DNA from: CAYSDH01 sp964429805
GTDB taxonomy: Bacteria > Bacteroidota > Bacteroidia > Flavobacteriales_D > JABDKJ01
Direction of reading: 5' to 3'
DNA: 31,510 bases
NCBI GenBank assembly: GCA_964429805.1
Contig: CAYSDH010000035.1
Location: 1 to 31,510, forward strand
Shown here: positions 1 to 7,667 of the stretch, one piece after another
Position numbering within the stretch: the stretch's first letter is position 1
How the letters are laid out: each line of letters opens with the position of its first letter
Program-made: the position numbers and the translations under genes
The notes under the pieces: model-generated
Database searches by the model: none
What the model was told of the DNA's origin: nothing
What the model saw: the letters and a program-made list of their open reading frames with translations, nothing else

Positions 1-2
1 TG

Positions 3-149
3 AATTATAGTCCGTTTGTCAATCATGAAACCTTCTTTAACATTACGTCTAATAGTCAATATACACACTTTGAAGCATGTGTCGGTCGAATGTCCTCACA
101 TTTAAAAAACGAAGGGTGGGCAGCCTTCGCAGCGGGGATATCAGCTTGA
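3..149 (+). CDS. C-terminal tail of an unrecognised protein (5' partial)
   Basis: An open frame runs in from the left window edge and stops with TGA, giving 48 residues that end in HLKNEGWAAFAAGISA. The composition is protein-like (mixed hydrophobic, charged and aromatic residues, one Cys), and a strong hairpin follows 36 bases later, as expected at the end of a transcript. I do not recognise the family from this tail. It could also be a chance open frame, because no start is visible. Confidence 0.4.
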   Translation, partial: NYSPFVNHETFFNITSNSQYTHFEACVGRMSSHLKNEGWAAFAAGISA

Positions 150-185
150 CTTAAAAGCCGAATCACAGACCCTATGTATTCTACA

Positions 186-208
186 GCGCAGCATTATAAA
201 TGCTGCGC
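186..208. terminator. Perfect 10-bp hairpin, probable transcription terminator
   Basis: GCGCAGCATT and AATGCTGCGC are exact reverse complements separated by the 3-base loop ATA. The hairpin lies 36 bases after the stop codon of the partial gene at the left edge. There is no clean T-run after it on the + strand (AGCGTAAGATTT), so it may be a non-canonical terminator or a 3'-end stabiliser. Confidence 0.5.
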
Positions 209-289
209 AGCGTAAGATTTAACTGTGGCCTACACATTCACGGAATTTCTCATTGCGGCTTTTATTCACCTGCGCTCTGCGCATCAAAC

Positions 290-382
290 AGATTTCTCCG
301 CGCGGCTGCCGCCTTAGTCGAAATGACGGTTCCAATATAGAAGTCGTCATTTCGAGCGGAACGAAGTGTAGCCGAGAAATCT
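290..382. repeat. Facing pair of REP-like units (AGATTTCTC...TCGAAATGACG)
   Basis: Unit 1 (290-328) begins AGATTTCTC and ends TCGAAATGACG. Unit 2 (345-382) is the same in reverse orientation, beginning CGTCATTTCGA and ending GAGAAATCT. The termini are identical while the 18-19 central bases differ. From memory, elements with these ends are dispersed in intergenic regions of many Bacteroidota genomes. Paired head-to-head like this, the transcript would fold into a long hairpin, which could end transcription from either side. Confidence 0.6.
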
Positions 383-522
383 TTTAAATCTTTAGGAGAG
401 GCCAACACACTCTACACTCGCACGTGGACAACATTCTCAATAATCGAGCGTGAATAGCACTCTATATGCTGACTTTTGAAAATCACACGCATTTCGGCAC
501 TTGATTTGCGTTATTACTTAGT

Positions 523-1872
523 ATGAAGCATTTATTCTTCTTCTTAGCCTTGGTTTTAGGCCTTTCTGCGCAATCTCAAGACCTTACACGCATCCTATTT
601 GTCTTTGATGCGAGTAACTCGATGAACGGAAAATGGCAGAGTCAAGCCAAAATTGACATTGCCAGAGACCTACTCAACCAGTCGGTAGACAAATTAAAAG
701 GCACGGAAAATCTAGAGTTGGCCTTGAGAGTATATGGTCATCAATCGTCAATCGCCACTGCTGAACAAGACTGCGATGACACTGAACTCGTGGTCCCCTT
801 CGGACGACTAAGGTTTGAACAAATCAAAAAAGCACTGAACGGCATTAGCCCAAAAGGAACCACACCAATCGCCCGTTCGCTCGAGAAAGCTGCTGGCGAT
901 TTTCCTGACAACAATGCCAGAAACATCATCATACTTATTACGGATGGTGTAGAGGCTTGTGACGAAGACCCTTGCGCAGTATCATTAGCATTGCAAAGGC
1001 GCGGAGTCGTTTTAAAGCCATTCGTGATTGGCATCGGTGCAGACGAGAGCATGAAGTTTGAGTTTGAGTGTATCGGCAATTACTATGATGCAGGAAGTGA
1101 AGAAACCTTTGAGCAAGTGCTCAACATCGTTATCTCTCAAGCGCTCAACAACACCACCGTGCAAGTCAACCTACTCAATATCAATGACGAGCCGCTAGAG
1201 ACCAATATTCCAATGAGTTTTTATGATCATCAGACGGGTTTGCTTCTCTATAATTATGTGCACACCCTAAACCATAAAAACCATCCTGACACCATTCCTA
1301 TTGACCCTGTGTATGTCTACGACATAGTGGCGCACACCATTCCAGAGCAGCGCGTAGAAGGTGAGCGTATTAACGCAGGTACACATACCATCATTGACAT
1401 AGCAACCCCACAAGGAGACTTGGAATTGGTGATGGATGGCAGAAATGCATACAAGAACTTAAAATGCCTGATTAAAGACCCTGAAACCGGCAACATCATT
1501 CATGTGCAAGACTTTAATAGCACAGAAAAATACATTGTCGGTCAGTATGACCTAGAGATTTTGAGTCTACCGCGCATTCAGGTAAATAAGGTGGACATTA
1601 CTCAAAACCACACTACGGACATCGCCATACCAACACCTGGCGTGTTAAATGCGGCTTTCCCTTCTGCGGGTTATGGCACAGTCATGCAAGTTAAAGGCGA
1701 CCAACTGACCTGGGTATGTCAGATTGATGAGCGTGATGCCCAGCAGCAGATTGTTTTACAGCCAGGGTCATACAAATTGATCTACCGATCCAGAAACTCC
1801 AAAGAGTCGATTTATACGTTGACCAAAGACTTCAAGATCAAAAGTGGAGAGAGTTCGACTGTTAGGTTTTAA
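523..1872 (+). CDS. Secreted von Willebrand factor A (VWA) domain protein
   Basis: 449 residues. The first 19 form a signal peptide (MKHLFFFLALVLGLSAQSQ), so the protein is exported. A VWA fold spans about residues 22-205. The metal-ion-dependent adhesion site is intact: D29-A-S31-N-S33, the threonines of KGTTP at 113-114, and D141 in ILITDG. Cys84, Cys146 and Cys151 are in the same domain (DCDD and ACDEDPC) and could form a disulfide. The remaining 240 residues look beta-rich, with two or three Ig/carboxypeptidase-regulatory-like modules, but no family is firmly recognised. VWA domains bind protein partners through a divalent cation; the ligand cannot be read from sequence. The gene stands alone: the next gene starts about 190 bases later and is unrelated. 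Confidence 0.85.
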   Translation: MKHLFFFLALVLGLSAQSQDLTRILFVFDASNSMNGKWQSQAKIDIARDLLNQSVDKLKGTENLELALRVYGHQSSIATAEQDCDDTELVVPFGRLRFEQIKKALNGISPKGTTPIARSLEKAAGDFPDNNARNIIILITDGVEACDEDPCAVSLALQRRGVVLKPFVIGIGADESMKFEFECIGNYYDAGSEETFEQVLNIVISQALNNTTVQVNLLNINDEPLETNIPMSFYDHQTGLLLYNYVHTLNHKNHPDTIPIDPVYVYDIVAHTIPEQRVEGERINAGTHTIIDIATPQGDLELVMDGRNAYKNLKCLIKDPETGNIIHVQDFNSTEKYIVGQYDLEILSLPRIQVNKVDITQNHTTDIAIPTPGVLNAAFPSAGYGTVMQVKGDQLTWVCQIDERDAQQQIVLQPGSYKLIYRSRNSKESIYTLTKDFKIKSGESSTVRF

Positions 1873-2059
1873 CTTCTGACTTTCCAATTCTAACGCCCTC
1901 TGACCAGGCTCTCTTGGGCCGCAAAAGGCAGGCTTTTTTGAAATCAGTTGTCTCACCAAATTGTGAGCAAGTGCCAGTCTCATGCTGACAACTTCCGTAT
2001 CTCTATGGTGCTCATCACATCTTGATTCTTGAATTTTGGATTCTCTAATTAAAGAAGAC

Positions 2060-3013
2060 ATGAAGCCCATCGAAGTACTAGACACGAAAGACACGCGCTC
2101 AGGATTTGGAGCTGGATTATTGGAAGTTGGAAAGACAAACCCCAATGCCGTAGCACTCTGTGCAGACTTGACTGGCTCACTAAAAATGGGTGACTTCAAA
2201 AACGAATTTCCAGAGCGGTTTTTTCAAGTGGGTATCGCTGAGGCCAACATGATGGGCGTTGCTGCTGGAATGGCCATTGGTGGCAAGATTCCATTTACAG
2301 GCACATTTGCCAACTTCTCTACGGGGAGGGTATATGATCAGATTAGACAGTCTATCGCGTATTCTGAAAAGAATGTAAAAATCTGTGCCTCTCACGCAGG
2401 GCTTACGCTTGGTGAAGATGGTGCTACGCATCAGATACTTGAGGACATAGGCATGATGAAAATGTTGCCAAACATGACCGTAGTTGTGCCTTGCGATTAC
2501 AACCAAACGCGCCAGGCCACGATGGCTATAGCCGAGCATCATGGGCCAGTGTATTTGAGATTTGGTAGACCAAAGGTGCCGGTGTTTATTAAGCCAGAGC
2601 AAGAGTTTATCATCGGGAAAGCACAGAAGATTACCACTGGTGCTGACGTGAGTATTTTTGCTTGCGGACACTTAGTTTGGAAGGCCGTTGAAGCGGGAAT
2701 GGCTTTAGCCGAAAAAGGAATTTCTGCCGAGATCATTAATATCCATACTATTAAGCCTCTTGATGAAGAAGCCATCATAGAGTCCGTGAAGAAGACTGGA
2801 TGTGTAGTCACTGCAGAAGAGCACCAGCGCAATGGTGGCCTTGGAGATAGCATCGCTCAGTTACTCGCCAGACACATGCCTACGCCTATGGAAATGGTTG
2901 CTGTAGACGATCAGTTTGGTGAAAGCGGCACGCCTGCTCAGCTCATGACCAAGTATGGCATTGACACGGCAGACGTATTGGCTGCTGCCGAGCGTGTGCT
3001 AACACGGAAGTAA
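2060..3013 (+). CDS. Transketolase, C-terminal subunit (split enzyme)
   Basis: 317 residues from the ATG at 2060; an upstream TTG at 2036 would add eight residues with no family support. It holds the pyrimidine-binding domain (about 10-175) and the C-terminal transketolase domain (about 190-310). Family motifs include FFQVGIAEANMMGVAAGMA, FANFSTGRVYDQIRQS and SHAGLTLGEDGATHQ, the last two lining the thiamine diphosphate site. Split transketolases of bacteria and archaea pair this half with a roughly 280-residue N-terminal subunit that binds the pyrophosphate. Together they move two-carbon units in the non-oxidative pentose phosphate pathway. The N-terminal half is usually adjacent; here a VWA gene lies upstream and a sigma factor downstream, so the partner must be elsewhere. 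Confidence 0.88.
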   Translation: MKPIEVLDTKDTRSGFGAGLLEVGKTNPNAVALCADLTGSLKMGDFKNEFPERFFQVGIAEANMMGVAAGMAIGGKIPFTGTFANFSTGRVYDQIRQSIAYSEKNVKICASHAGLTLGEDGATHQILEDIGMMKMLPNMTVVVPCDYNQTRQATMAIAEHHGPVYLRFGRPKVPVFIKPEQEFIIGKAQKITTGADVSIFACGHLVWKAVEAGMALAEKGISAEIINIHTIKPLDEEAIIESVKKTGCVVTAEEHQRNGGLGDSIAQLLARHMPTPMEMVAVDDQFGESGTPAQLMTKYGIDTADVLAAAERVLTRK

Positions 3014-3105
3014 AACTCCTTCTAATCGAAGAACATAATTTAAGCGGAGCTAAAGAAAATTTGGTTCAGTTTAAACTATTTGCTCCATAGCGAGTCATAT
3101 ATACA

Positions 3106-3636
3106 GTGGAAGTAGACCAGCACATTGTGGAGCAATTTAAAAATGGGGACAGCGAGGCCTCATTTAGACTTCTCATTTCCACCTATCAATCACGACTCTA
3201 TCAGCACATCAGGCGCATGGTCGGCAGCCACGCTGACGCTGATGATGTGCTTCAAAACACATTTGTAAAAGCTTGGAAAGGACTACCTAAGTTTCGATCA
3301 GAATCGAAACTACACACCTGGATGTACCGCATTGCTACAAATGAGAGCCTGACCTGGATAGAGAAGAACAAGAAAAGAGCGACTGTTGACATTGACTCAA
3401 CTCACCTTTATGCAGTCAGTGACCAACATGGCCCAAGTGCCGAAGAGATTCAAGCAAAACTCAAAAAGGCCATGGCCCTCTTGCCGCCAAAACAACTTGC
3501 CGTGTTTAGTATGAAGTACTTTGAAGAGATGAAGTATGACGACATAGCGCAAGTCACAGGAACTTCTGCTGGAGCCCTAAAAGCCAGCTATCACCACGCA
3601 GTAAAGAAAATTGAAGAATTTTTGACACAGAATTAA
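3106..3636 (+). CDS. ECF-family RNA polymerase sigma factor
   Basis: 176 residues starting at GTG 3106; the next in-frame ATG would delete conserved region 2. Region 2 (about 20-90) shows the DADDVLQNTFVKAWKGLPKF pattern of -10 recognition helices and TWMYRIATNESL. Region 4 (about 120-172) shows LPPKQLAVFSMKYFEEMKYDDIA and a helix-turn-helix, TGTSAGALKASYHHAVKKIE. There is no region 1 or 3, as expected for ECF sigma factors. The next two genes encode a one-TM cytoplasmic-tailed protein and a periplasmic Spy-like protein, the usual arrangement for a sigma factor held at the membrane and released by an envelope signal. Confidence 0.92.
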   Translation: MEVDQHIVEQFKNGDSEASFRLLISTYQSRLYQHIRRMVGSHADADDVLQNTFVKAWKGLPKFRSESKLHTWMYRIATNESLTWIEKNKKRATVDIDSTHLYAVSDQHGPSAEEIQAKLKKAMALLPPKQLAVFSMKYFEEMKYDDIAQVTGTSAGALKASYHHAVKKIEEFLTQN

Positions 3637-3672
3637 ACCTTTTGGTATTCGCCTAGTCAAAGAAGCAGAACA

Positions 3673-4122
3673 ATGTCAGAGAACAGCTCACATACAGACA
3701 AAGAAATTCAGAATCTCGCCCCTACTCTATTCTCATTGAAGAAAGAAAACATGGCGGCACCTGAAGGTTATTTTGAAGGCATGGGTGATGAAGTCATGGA
3801 GAAAATCCATGGTTCTCATACGACAGAGCAGGAACCGATAAAGAAAAAAAGCAGACTGGTATGGGCCATTGCAGCCTCTCTGGTTATCCTTTTAGGAATT
3901 ACAGCTTTGATGCAGCAATCTGCTGTCGAGCCAATACAGATTACTGAAGAGTTTGAACCAGACTTGACTGAAGATGAAGACTACCTTTTGGCCTTTGACG
4001 AAAGCCTCATCATCGATGCATACTTGGATGAAATGGATGAACTTGACAATATACAAGAAGCCTACATCGATTATTTGATGGAAGACGAACTAGAACTAGA
4101 CGACCTAATTAGCGAAATATAA
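3673..4122 (+). CDS. Probable anti-sigma factor, single-pass membrane protein
   Basis: 149 residues with one transmembrane segment at about 62-80, after a positive KKKSR stop that puts the N-terminus in the cytoplasm. The cytoplasmic part carries APEGYFEGMGDEVMEKI (residues 29-45), a pattern I associate with Bacteroidota proteins encoded directly after ECF sigma genes and thought to bind the sigma factor. The periplasmic C-terminal 65 residues are extremely acidic (Asp/Glu-rich with LDELDN-type runs). Pairing with the basic Spy-like protein encoded next is an attractive but unproven idea. The gene is 36 bases after the sigma gene and almost surely co-transcribed. Function is inferred mainly from position. 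Confidence 0.7.
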   Translation: MSENSSHTDKEIQNLAPTLFSLKKENMAAPEGYFEGMGDEVMEKIHGSHTTEQEPIKKKSRLVWAIAASLVILLGITALMQQSAVEPIQITEEFEPDLTEDEDYLLAFDESLIIDAYLDEMDELDNIQEAYIDYLMEDELELDDLISEI

Positions 4123-4140
4123 ATTCAAAAAAAGCAAAGC

Positions 4141-4647
4141 ATGAAAAAGACAATTGCAGTCATGATGTTCATCGGGATGGTGAGTAGCATATTTGCCCAG
4201 GAGGGTGACAAAAGACAAGAACGAAGAGAAATGATTGAGAAGAAGCGTGTCGCCTTCGTGAATGAGCGCGCTGAACTTTCAAAAGATGAAGCTGCTAAGT
4301 ACTGGCCAATCCAAAACAAGCTGGATGAAGCCAAGAGAAGCTTGAAAAAAGAAGAGCCTAGAAAAAAGGACATGGACATGGAAGCCATGTCTGAGCAAGA
4401 AGCTGGAGACTGGCTAAGACAGCGAGGAAAGATCAAGGCTCAAGTGTTGAGACTAGAAAGCGAATACCTCGAGAAGCAGATTGCTGCCATCGGTGCTAAA
4501 AAATTGATGGCCGTGCATCGCGCTCAAAAAGACTTTAAGCGCGAAGTCTTAAAAGACCTTAAAGGACACAAGGGGCACGATGGCCCAAAGGGACNNNNNN
4601 NNNNAAGCAGCGGGACTTTTGTACGTTATAAGATCAACAGAAATTAA
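4141..4647 (+). CDS. Periplasmic Spy/CpxP-like protein, interrupted by a scaffold gap
   Basis: A signal peptide (MKKTIAVMMFIGMVSSIFAQ) is followed by a highly charged, all-helical mature protein. The pattern KRVAFVNERAELSKDEAAKYWPIQ is typical of Bacteroidota 'sensor of ECF sigma' proteins related to Spy/CpxP. Such proteins act as periplasmic chaperones or damage sensors. The first 151 codons read cleanly to 4593; bases 4595-4604 are N, an assembly gap of unknown true size. After the gap the annotated frame gives SSGTFVRYKINRN and a TAA at 4645, but another frame gives KQRDFCTL and a stop at 4631, so the true C-terminus cannot be decided. A His/Gly-rich end (GHKGHDG) just before the gap suggests the protein is nearly complete there and may bind metal. 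Confidence 0.75.
   Translation: MKKTIAVMMFIGMVSSIFAQEGDKRQERREMIEKKRVAFVNERAELSKDEAAKYWPIQNKLDEAKRSLKKEEPRKKDMDMEAMSEQEAGDWLRQRGKIKAQVLRLESEYLEKQIAAIGAKKLMAVHRAQKDFKREVLKDLKGHKGHDGPKGXXXXSSGTFVRYKINRN
4595..4604. other. Assembly gap (10 N)
   Basis: Ten consecutive N bases lie within the Spy-like gene. Such a fixed short run normally marks a scaffold join of unknown length rather than ten unread bases. Sequence, or even a small gene, could be missing, and the adjacency of the sigma triad and the DUF4173 gene rests on this join being correct. Confidence 0.95.
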
Positions 4648-4704
4648 CATATCTACTGACAATCAGACCAGTAGCCGGTCGTTATATAGCAAACCTATAT
4701 ACCT

Positions 4705-6234
4705 ATGACCTACAAGAAAAAAGCGCTGGCTGTGCTCGTCTGCGCACTCTCATTTACCTTTTTATTTAAATCATATAGCCTCGGATTAAACGTCTTGTTG
4801 TTTAATCTGGTGCTGGTCGCCATGGTCTTTATCGCGGCACCTATATCTCGAAAACACCAGGAATTTAAAGTGGCGCTGGGCTGCATGCTACTTAGCGCTG
4901 CCGCATTTGTGTATAACGCTAGTACCATTGCGCTAGTGATGAATTTCACATCGGTGTTAATACTAGCAGGTACCGTGGTGCTGCCAGAAGTAAAAAGCGC
5001 AACCCTTGGACTAAGTATTGGCATCACATCGGTGTTCTCTGGTCCTGCTGAGTTTGTGACGAGTGCATTTGAGAACAGCAAAGTAGGCGTACGCCTAGCG
5101 CCTCTGTTTAAAAGGACAAGCGTCATCATTATTCCTAGTACAGTGATTCTTGTTTTCTTCTTCATCTACCGCGCGTCCAATGACATATTTGATCACGCAG
5201 TGTCAGGAGTATTTAATCACATCAGCATGTCATGGACTTTCTTATTGACCTTTTTCGAACCGTTGACCATCTGGTTCATCCTGATTGGTGCAACCATTGC
5301 CACCGCGTTTTTATTTGCACGAGTGCCGTCACAAACAATCTCTGTCAACGACTCGCTTGATCAAAAAATAAGCCGCACGCGCAGAAGGCGACATAGCATG
5401 CTGAGCATTCACAGCCTGGCATTAAAAGACGAATACCGTTCCGGAATCTTCCTGTTAGCGGCACTCAACATCCTTCTACTTGGACTCAACTTTTCAGACG
5501 TATTACTTATCTGGACCGGTTTCGAGTGGAAGGGCGAGTTTCTAAAACCCATGCTTCATGAAGGCACGTATCTACTCATCGCGTCCATTATCATATCCAT
5601 GGCAGTGGTGCTTTTCTACTTTCGCGACAATCTCAATTTTTACAAGAAAAATGAGACCCTCAAAAAACTGAGTTACCTGTGGCTCATTCAAAATGCGTTT
5701 TTGAGTCTGTCTGTCATCATGCGCGTCTACCATTATGTGCAGCATTATAATCTGGCGCATAAACGAATCGGTGTTATCGTGTTTGTCGCACTATGTCTGA
5801 TTGGACTTTTTCTCATCTACCGGAAAGTCTCGCTCGTGCGAAGCAGTCACTTTTTGGTCAAATACATGTCCATGTCTGCGCTCTGTATCATTACCCTATA
5901 CAGCTTGCCTAATTGGGACAGAATAATTGCCAAGTACAATTTTGAGCATAGCGACACAGCCTTTGTTCATCTCGATTTCTTGAGTGACCTGCGTGATTCT
6001 GCACTTCCGTTTTTAGTAAAGTCACCTGAACAACTGGAGAATATCAAACAGACGCAGCGCAAAGTATTTTCCTCTTCGATGGCTGGCAGACATAAGTACA
6101 TGACTAACGAGCAGTTTGTTTTGAGCACACAAATTCGCGCCAGCAATTTTAAAGACGAATACCCGAGCAGACACTGGCTCGAGTGGACCTATGCCGACTG
6201 GAACGCACACAAGGAACTCAGTCAGGTTGATTGA
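4705..6234 (+). CDS. DUF4173-type polytopic membrane protein
   Basis: 509 residues with about 10-12 transmembrane helices spread over residues 8-410, then a soluble C-terminal tail of about 100 residues. The segment around 325-375, with LKKLSYLWLIQNAFLSLSV, RVYHYVQHYNLAHKRIGV and a following helix, matches the conserved core I recall for DUF4153/DUF4173 proteins, which have no established biochemical role. A very basic loop (SRTRRRRHS, about residues 228-236) lies between helices and is probably cytoplasmic. The C-terminal tail contains several Arg/Trp-rich stretches ending SRHWLEWTYADWNAHKE. It follows the Spy-like gene after the N gap, so operon membership with the sigma factor is uncertain. 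The stop codon overlaps a possible TTG in the next gene's frame. Confidence 0.75.
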   Translation: MTYKKKALAVLVCALSFTFLFKSYSLGLNVLLFNLVLVAMVFIAAPISRKHQEFKVALGCMLLSAAAFVYNASTIALVMNFTSVLILAGTVVLPEVKSATLGLSIGITSVFSGPAEFVTSAFENSKVGVRLAPLFKRTSVIIIPSTVILVFFFIYRASNDIFDHAVSGVFNHISMSWTFLLTFFEPLTIWFILIGATIATAFLFARVPSQTISVNDSLDQKISRTRRRRHSMLSIHSLALKDEYRSGIFLLAALNILLLGLNFSDVLLIWTGFEWKGEFLKPMLHEGTYLLIASIIISMAVVLFYFRDNLNFYKKNETLKKLSYLWLIQNAFLSLSVIMRVYHYVQHYNLAHKRIGVIVFVALCLIGLFLIYRKVSLVRSSHFLVKYMSMSALCIITLYSLPNWDRIIAKYNFEHSDTAFVHLDFLSDLRDSALPFLVKSPEQLENIKQTQRKVFSSSMAGRHKYMTNEQFVLSTQIRASNFKDEYPSRHWLEWTYADWNAHKELSQVD

Positions 6235-6290
6235 ATCTGAGCGCTGAAGCAAAGTACATTCTACCCGAAGCAGCGACTCGGCCCAATCAT

Positions 6291-6298
6291 TACATTTG
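6291..6298 (+). promoter_or_regulatory. Bacteroidota -7 promoter box TACATTTG
   Basis: TACATTTG matches the Bacteroidota -7 consensus TAnnTTTG exactly and lies 13 bases before the ATG at 6312, giving a very short leader, as is common in this phylum. No clear TTG -33 element is seen at the expected spacing. It supports the choice of 6312 as the start of the aminotransferase. Confidence 0.5.
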
Positions 6299-6311
6299 CG
6301 GCATCGACAAG

Positions 6312-7478
6312 ATGACACATAGCGCCCTGGCACAAACTAGCCCCTACCCGCTTCTAATGGACGTAGAGCGTGCAGAAGGCGTGTACATCTATGACACAAA
6401 CGGAAAGCGATACACTGACCTCATATCGGGCATCGCGGTGAATAATCTTGGTCATCGGCACCCGCGCGTGACGGACGCCATCAAGCAACAAGTCGACAAG
6501 TATTTACATGTCATTCCATACGGAGAGTTTGTGCAAGCACCGCAGGTGGCCTTGGCTCAGAAGCTGCAAGAGCTGCTGCCCGATGGATTAGACAGTTCCT
6601 ATTTTGTTAACTCTGGGACGGAAGCAAATGAAGGCGCGCTTAAACTGGCTAAACGATATACAGGTCGATCAGAATTAATTTCTTGCCAAAAGAGCTATCA
6701 TGGATCGACTCACGGTGCGCTGAGCGTCAGCGGCAACGAAGAAAAAAAACATCACGTCAGACCCTTACTTCCAGATGTGCACTTCATGCGGTTTGGCGAA
6801 GTGGCAGACCTACACATGATTAGCAGCCGCACGGCTGCGGTCATCATCGAGCCGATACAAGGTGATGCGGGAGTACGTATTCCGAGTCAAGCTTACATGA
6901 AGGCACTCAGAGAGCGATGCACAGAAACAGGTGCCTTACTCATCTTTGACGAGATACAAACGGGCAGCGGTCGCACAGGTGCGCTCTTTGCTTTTATGGA
7001 TATGGAGGTCAGGCCTGACATACTCACCACGGCCAAAGCTTTTGGGGGCGGAATGCCCATGGGTGTCTTTATCTCCAGCAAAGAGATAATGCAGAGTCTG
7101 AGTCATGACCCTGTACTGGGGCACATCACCACCTTTGGCGGACACCCTGTGTGTTGTGCTGCCGCGCTGGCAAATTTGGAAGTACTCACAGAAGGCGACT
7201 TGATAAAGAATGTAGAATCAAAAGGCGCCTTGTTTGAAGAACTCCTCGCCCACTCAAAAGTGAAGGAGATTAGACGCAAAGGAATGATGATGGCCATTGA
7301 GCTTGAAAATCCGGAGCAGGTCATTCGCATGGTAGACCGATGCATGGACTTGGGCGTCATTATCTTCTACTTCCTCTCTACCCGAAATGCCTTTCGCGTG
7401 CAGCCTCCGCTCACTATTAGCGAGGCCGAGACCAGAGAGGCTTGTGCCGTGATTAGCACTGCGCTTGATGAGCTATGA
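6312..7478 (+). CDS. Class III (acetylornithine-type) PLP aminotransferase
   Basis: 388 residues from ATG 6312. A longer frame from TTG 6231 would add 27 residues with no counterpart in the family. The fold-type I aminotransferase signature is complete: YFVNSGTEANEGALKLAKRY binds the PLP phosphate; IIEPIQGDAG and LLIFDEIQTGSGRTG provide the Asp that contacts the pyridine nitrogen; and ILTTAKAFGGGMPMG carries the Schiff-base lysine. It resembles ArgD/acetylornithine and related omega-aminotransferases of Bacteroidota, where such a stand-alone copy is often annotated only as 'aspartate aminotransferase family'. No arginine-synthesis gene is next to it, so the substrate (N-acetylornithine, 4-aminobutyrate or another omega-amine) is open. 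A promoter-like box precedes it. Confidence 0.85.
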   Translation: MTHSALAQTSPYPLLMDVERAEGVYIYDTNGKRYTDLISGIAVNNLGHRHPRVTDAIKQQVDKYLHVIPYGEFVQAPQVALAQKLQELLPDGLDSSYFVNSGTEANEGALKLAKRYTGRSELISCQKSYHGSTHGALSVSGNEEKKHHVRPLLPDVHFMRFGEVADLHMISSRTAAVIIEPIQGDAGVRIPSQAYMKALRERCTETGALLIFDEIQTGSGRTGALFAFMDMEVRPDILTTAKAFGGGMPMGVFISSKEIMQSLSHDPVLGHITTFGGHPVCCAAALANLEVLTEGDLIKNVESKGALFEELLAHSKVKEIRRKGMMMAIELENPEQVIRMVDRCMDLGVIIFYFLSTRNAFRVQPPLTISEAETREACAVISTALDEL

Positions 7479-7585
7479 GATTTCTATTGTCTTTCTTGAT
7501 ATGGCGCTGAATTACTGTGCTTAGACTAGCGACCATCTGTCTGATTGCGCTTATCTGAATAGGCTTATCTTGTTTCATATTGATA

Positions 7586-7634
7586 CTCAAGTGCGAGCTT
7601 GAGCGTTATTTACTCAGTCAAGGCTGACTAAGTA
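7586..7634. promoter_or_regulatory. Two short inverted repeats upstream of vanW
   Basis: CTCAAG (7586-7591) and CTTGAG (7598-7603) form a perfect 6-bp stem with a 6-base loop. TACTCAGTC (7611-7619) and GACTAAGTA (7626-7634) form a 9-bp stem with one mismatch and a 6-base loop. They sit 34 bases or more before the VanW start and over 100 bases after the aminotransferase stop. They could be a terminator, a leader structure or operator half-sites; nothing decides between these. Confidence 0.3.
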
Positions 7635-7667
7635 TTTCACCAAAAATTAAACGACCTTATTCACCTC

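Larger units (their letters stand above)
150..522. other. 373-bp gap with hairpin and Bacteroidota-type inverted repeats
   Basis: No coding frame of credible length is seen on either strand. The gap holds a perfect 10-bp hairpin near its left end and, further right, a facing pair of repeat units with AGATTTCTC and TCGAAATGACG ends; both are listed separately. The last 100 bases before the VWA gene should hold its promoter, but no box matches TAnnTTTG exactly. The nearest is TTGATTTG at about 502-509. Confidence 0.7.

Noticed and set aside
1768..2199. 143-codon minus-strand frame spanning the gap before the transketolase half
   Set aside because: Over half lies opposite two real genes and the rest over the gap; the product is not protein-like.
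6231..6311. TTG start 27 codons upstream for the aminotransferase
   Set aside because: The extra residues have no family counterpart, and the TACATTTG box just before ATG 6312 would lie inside the longer reading frame.
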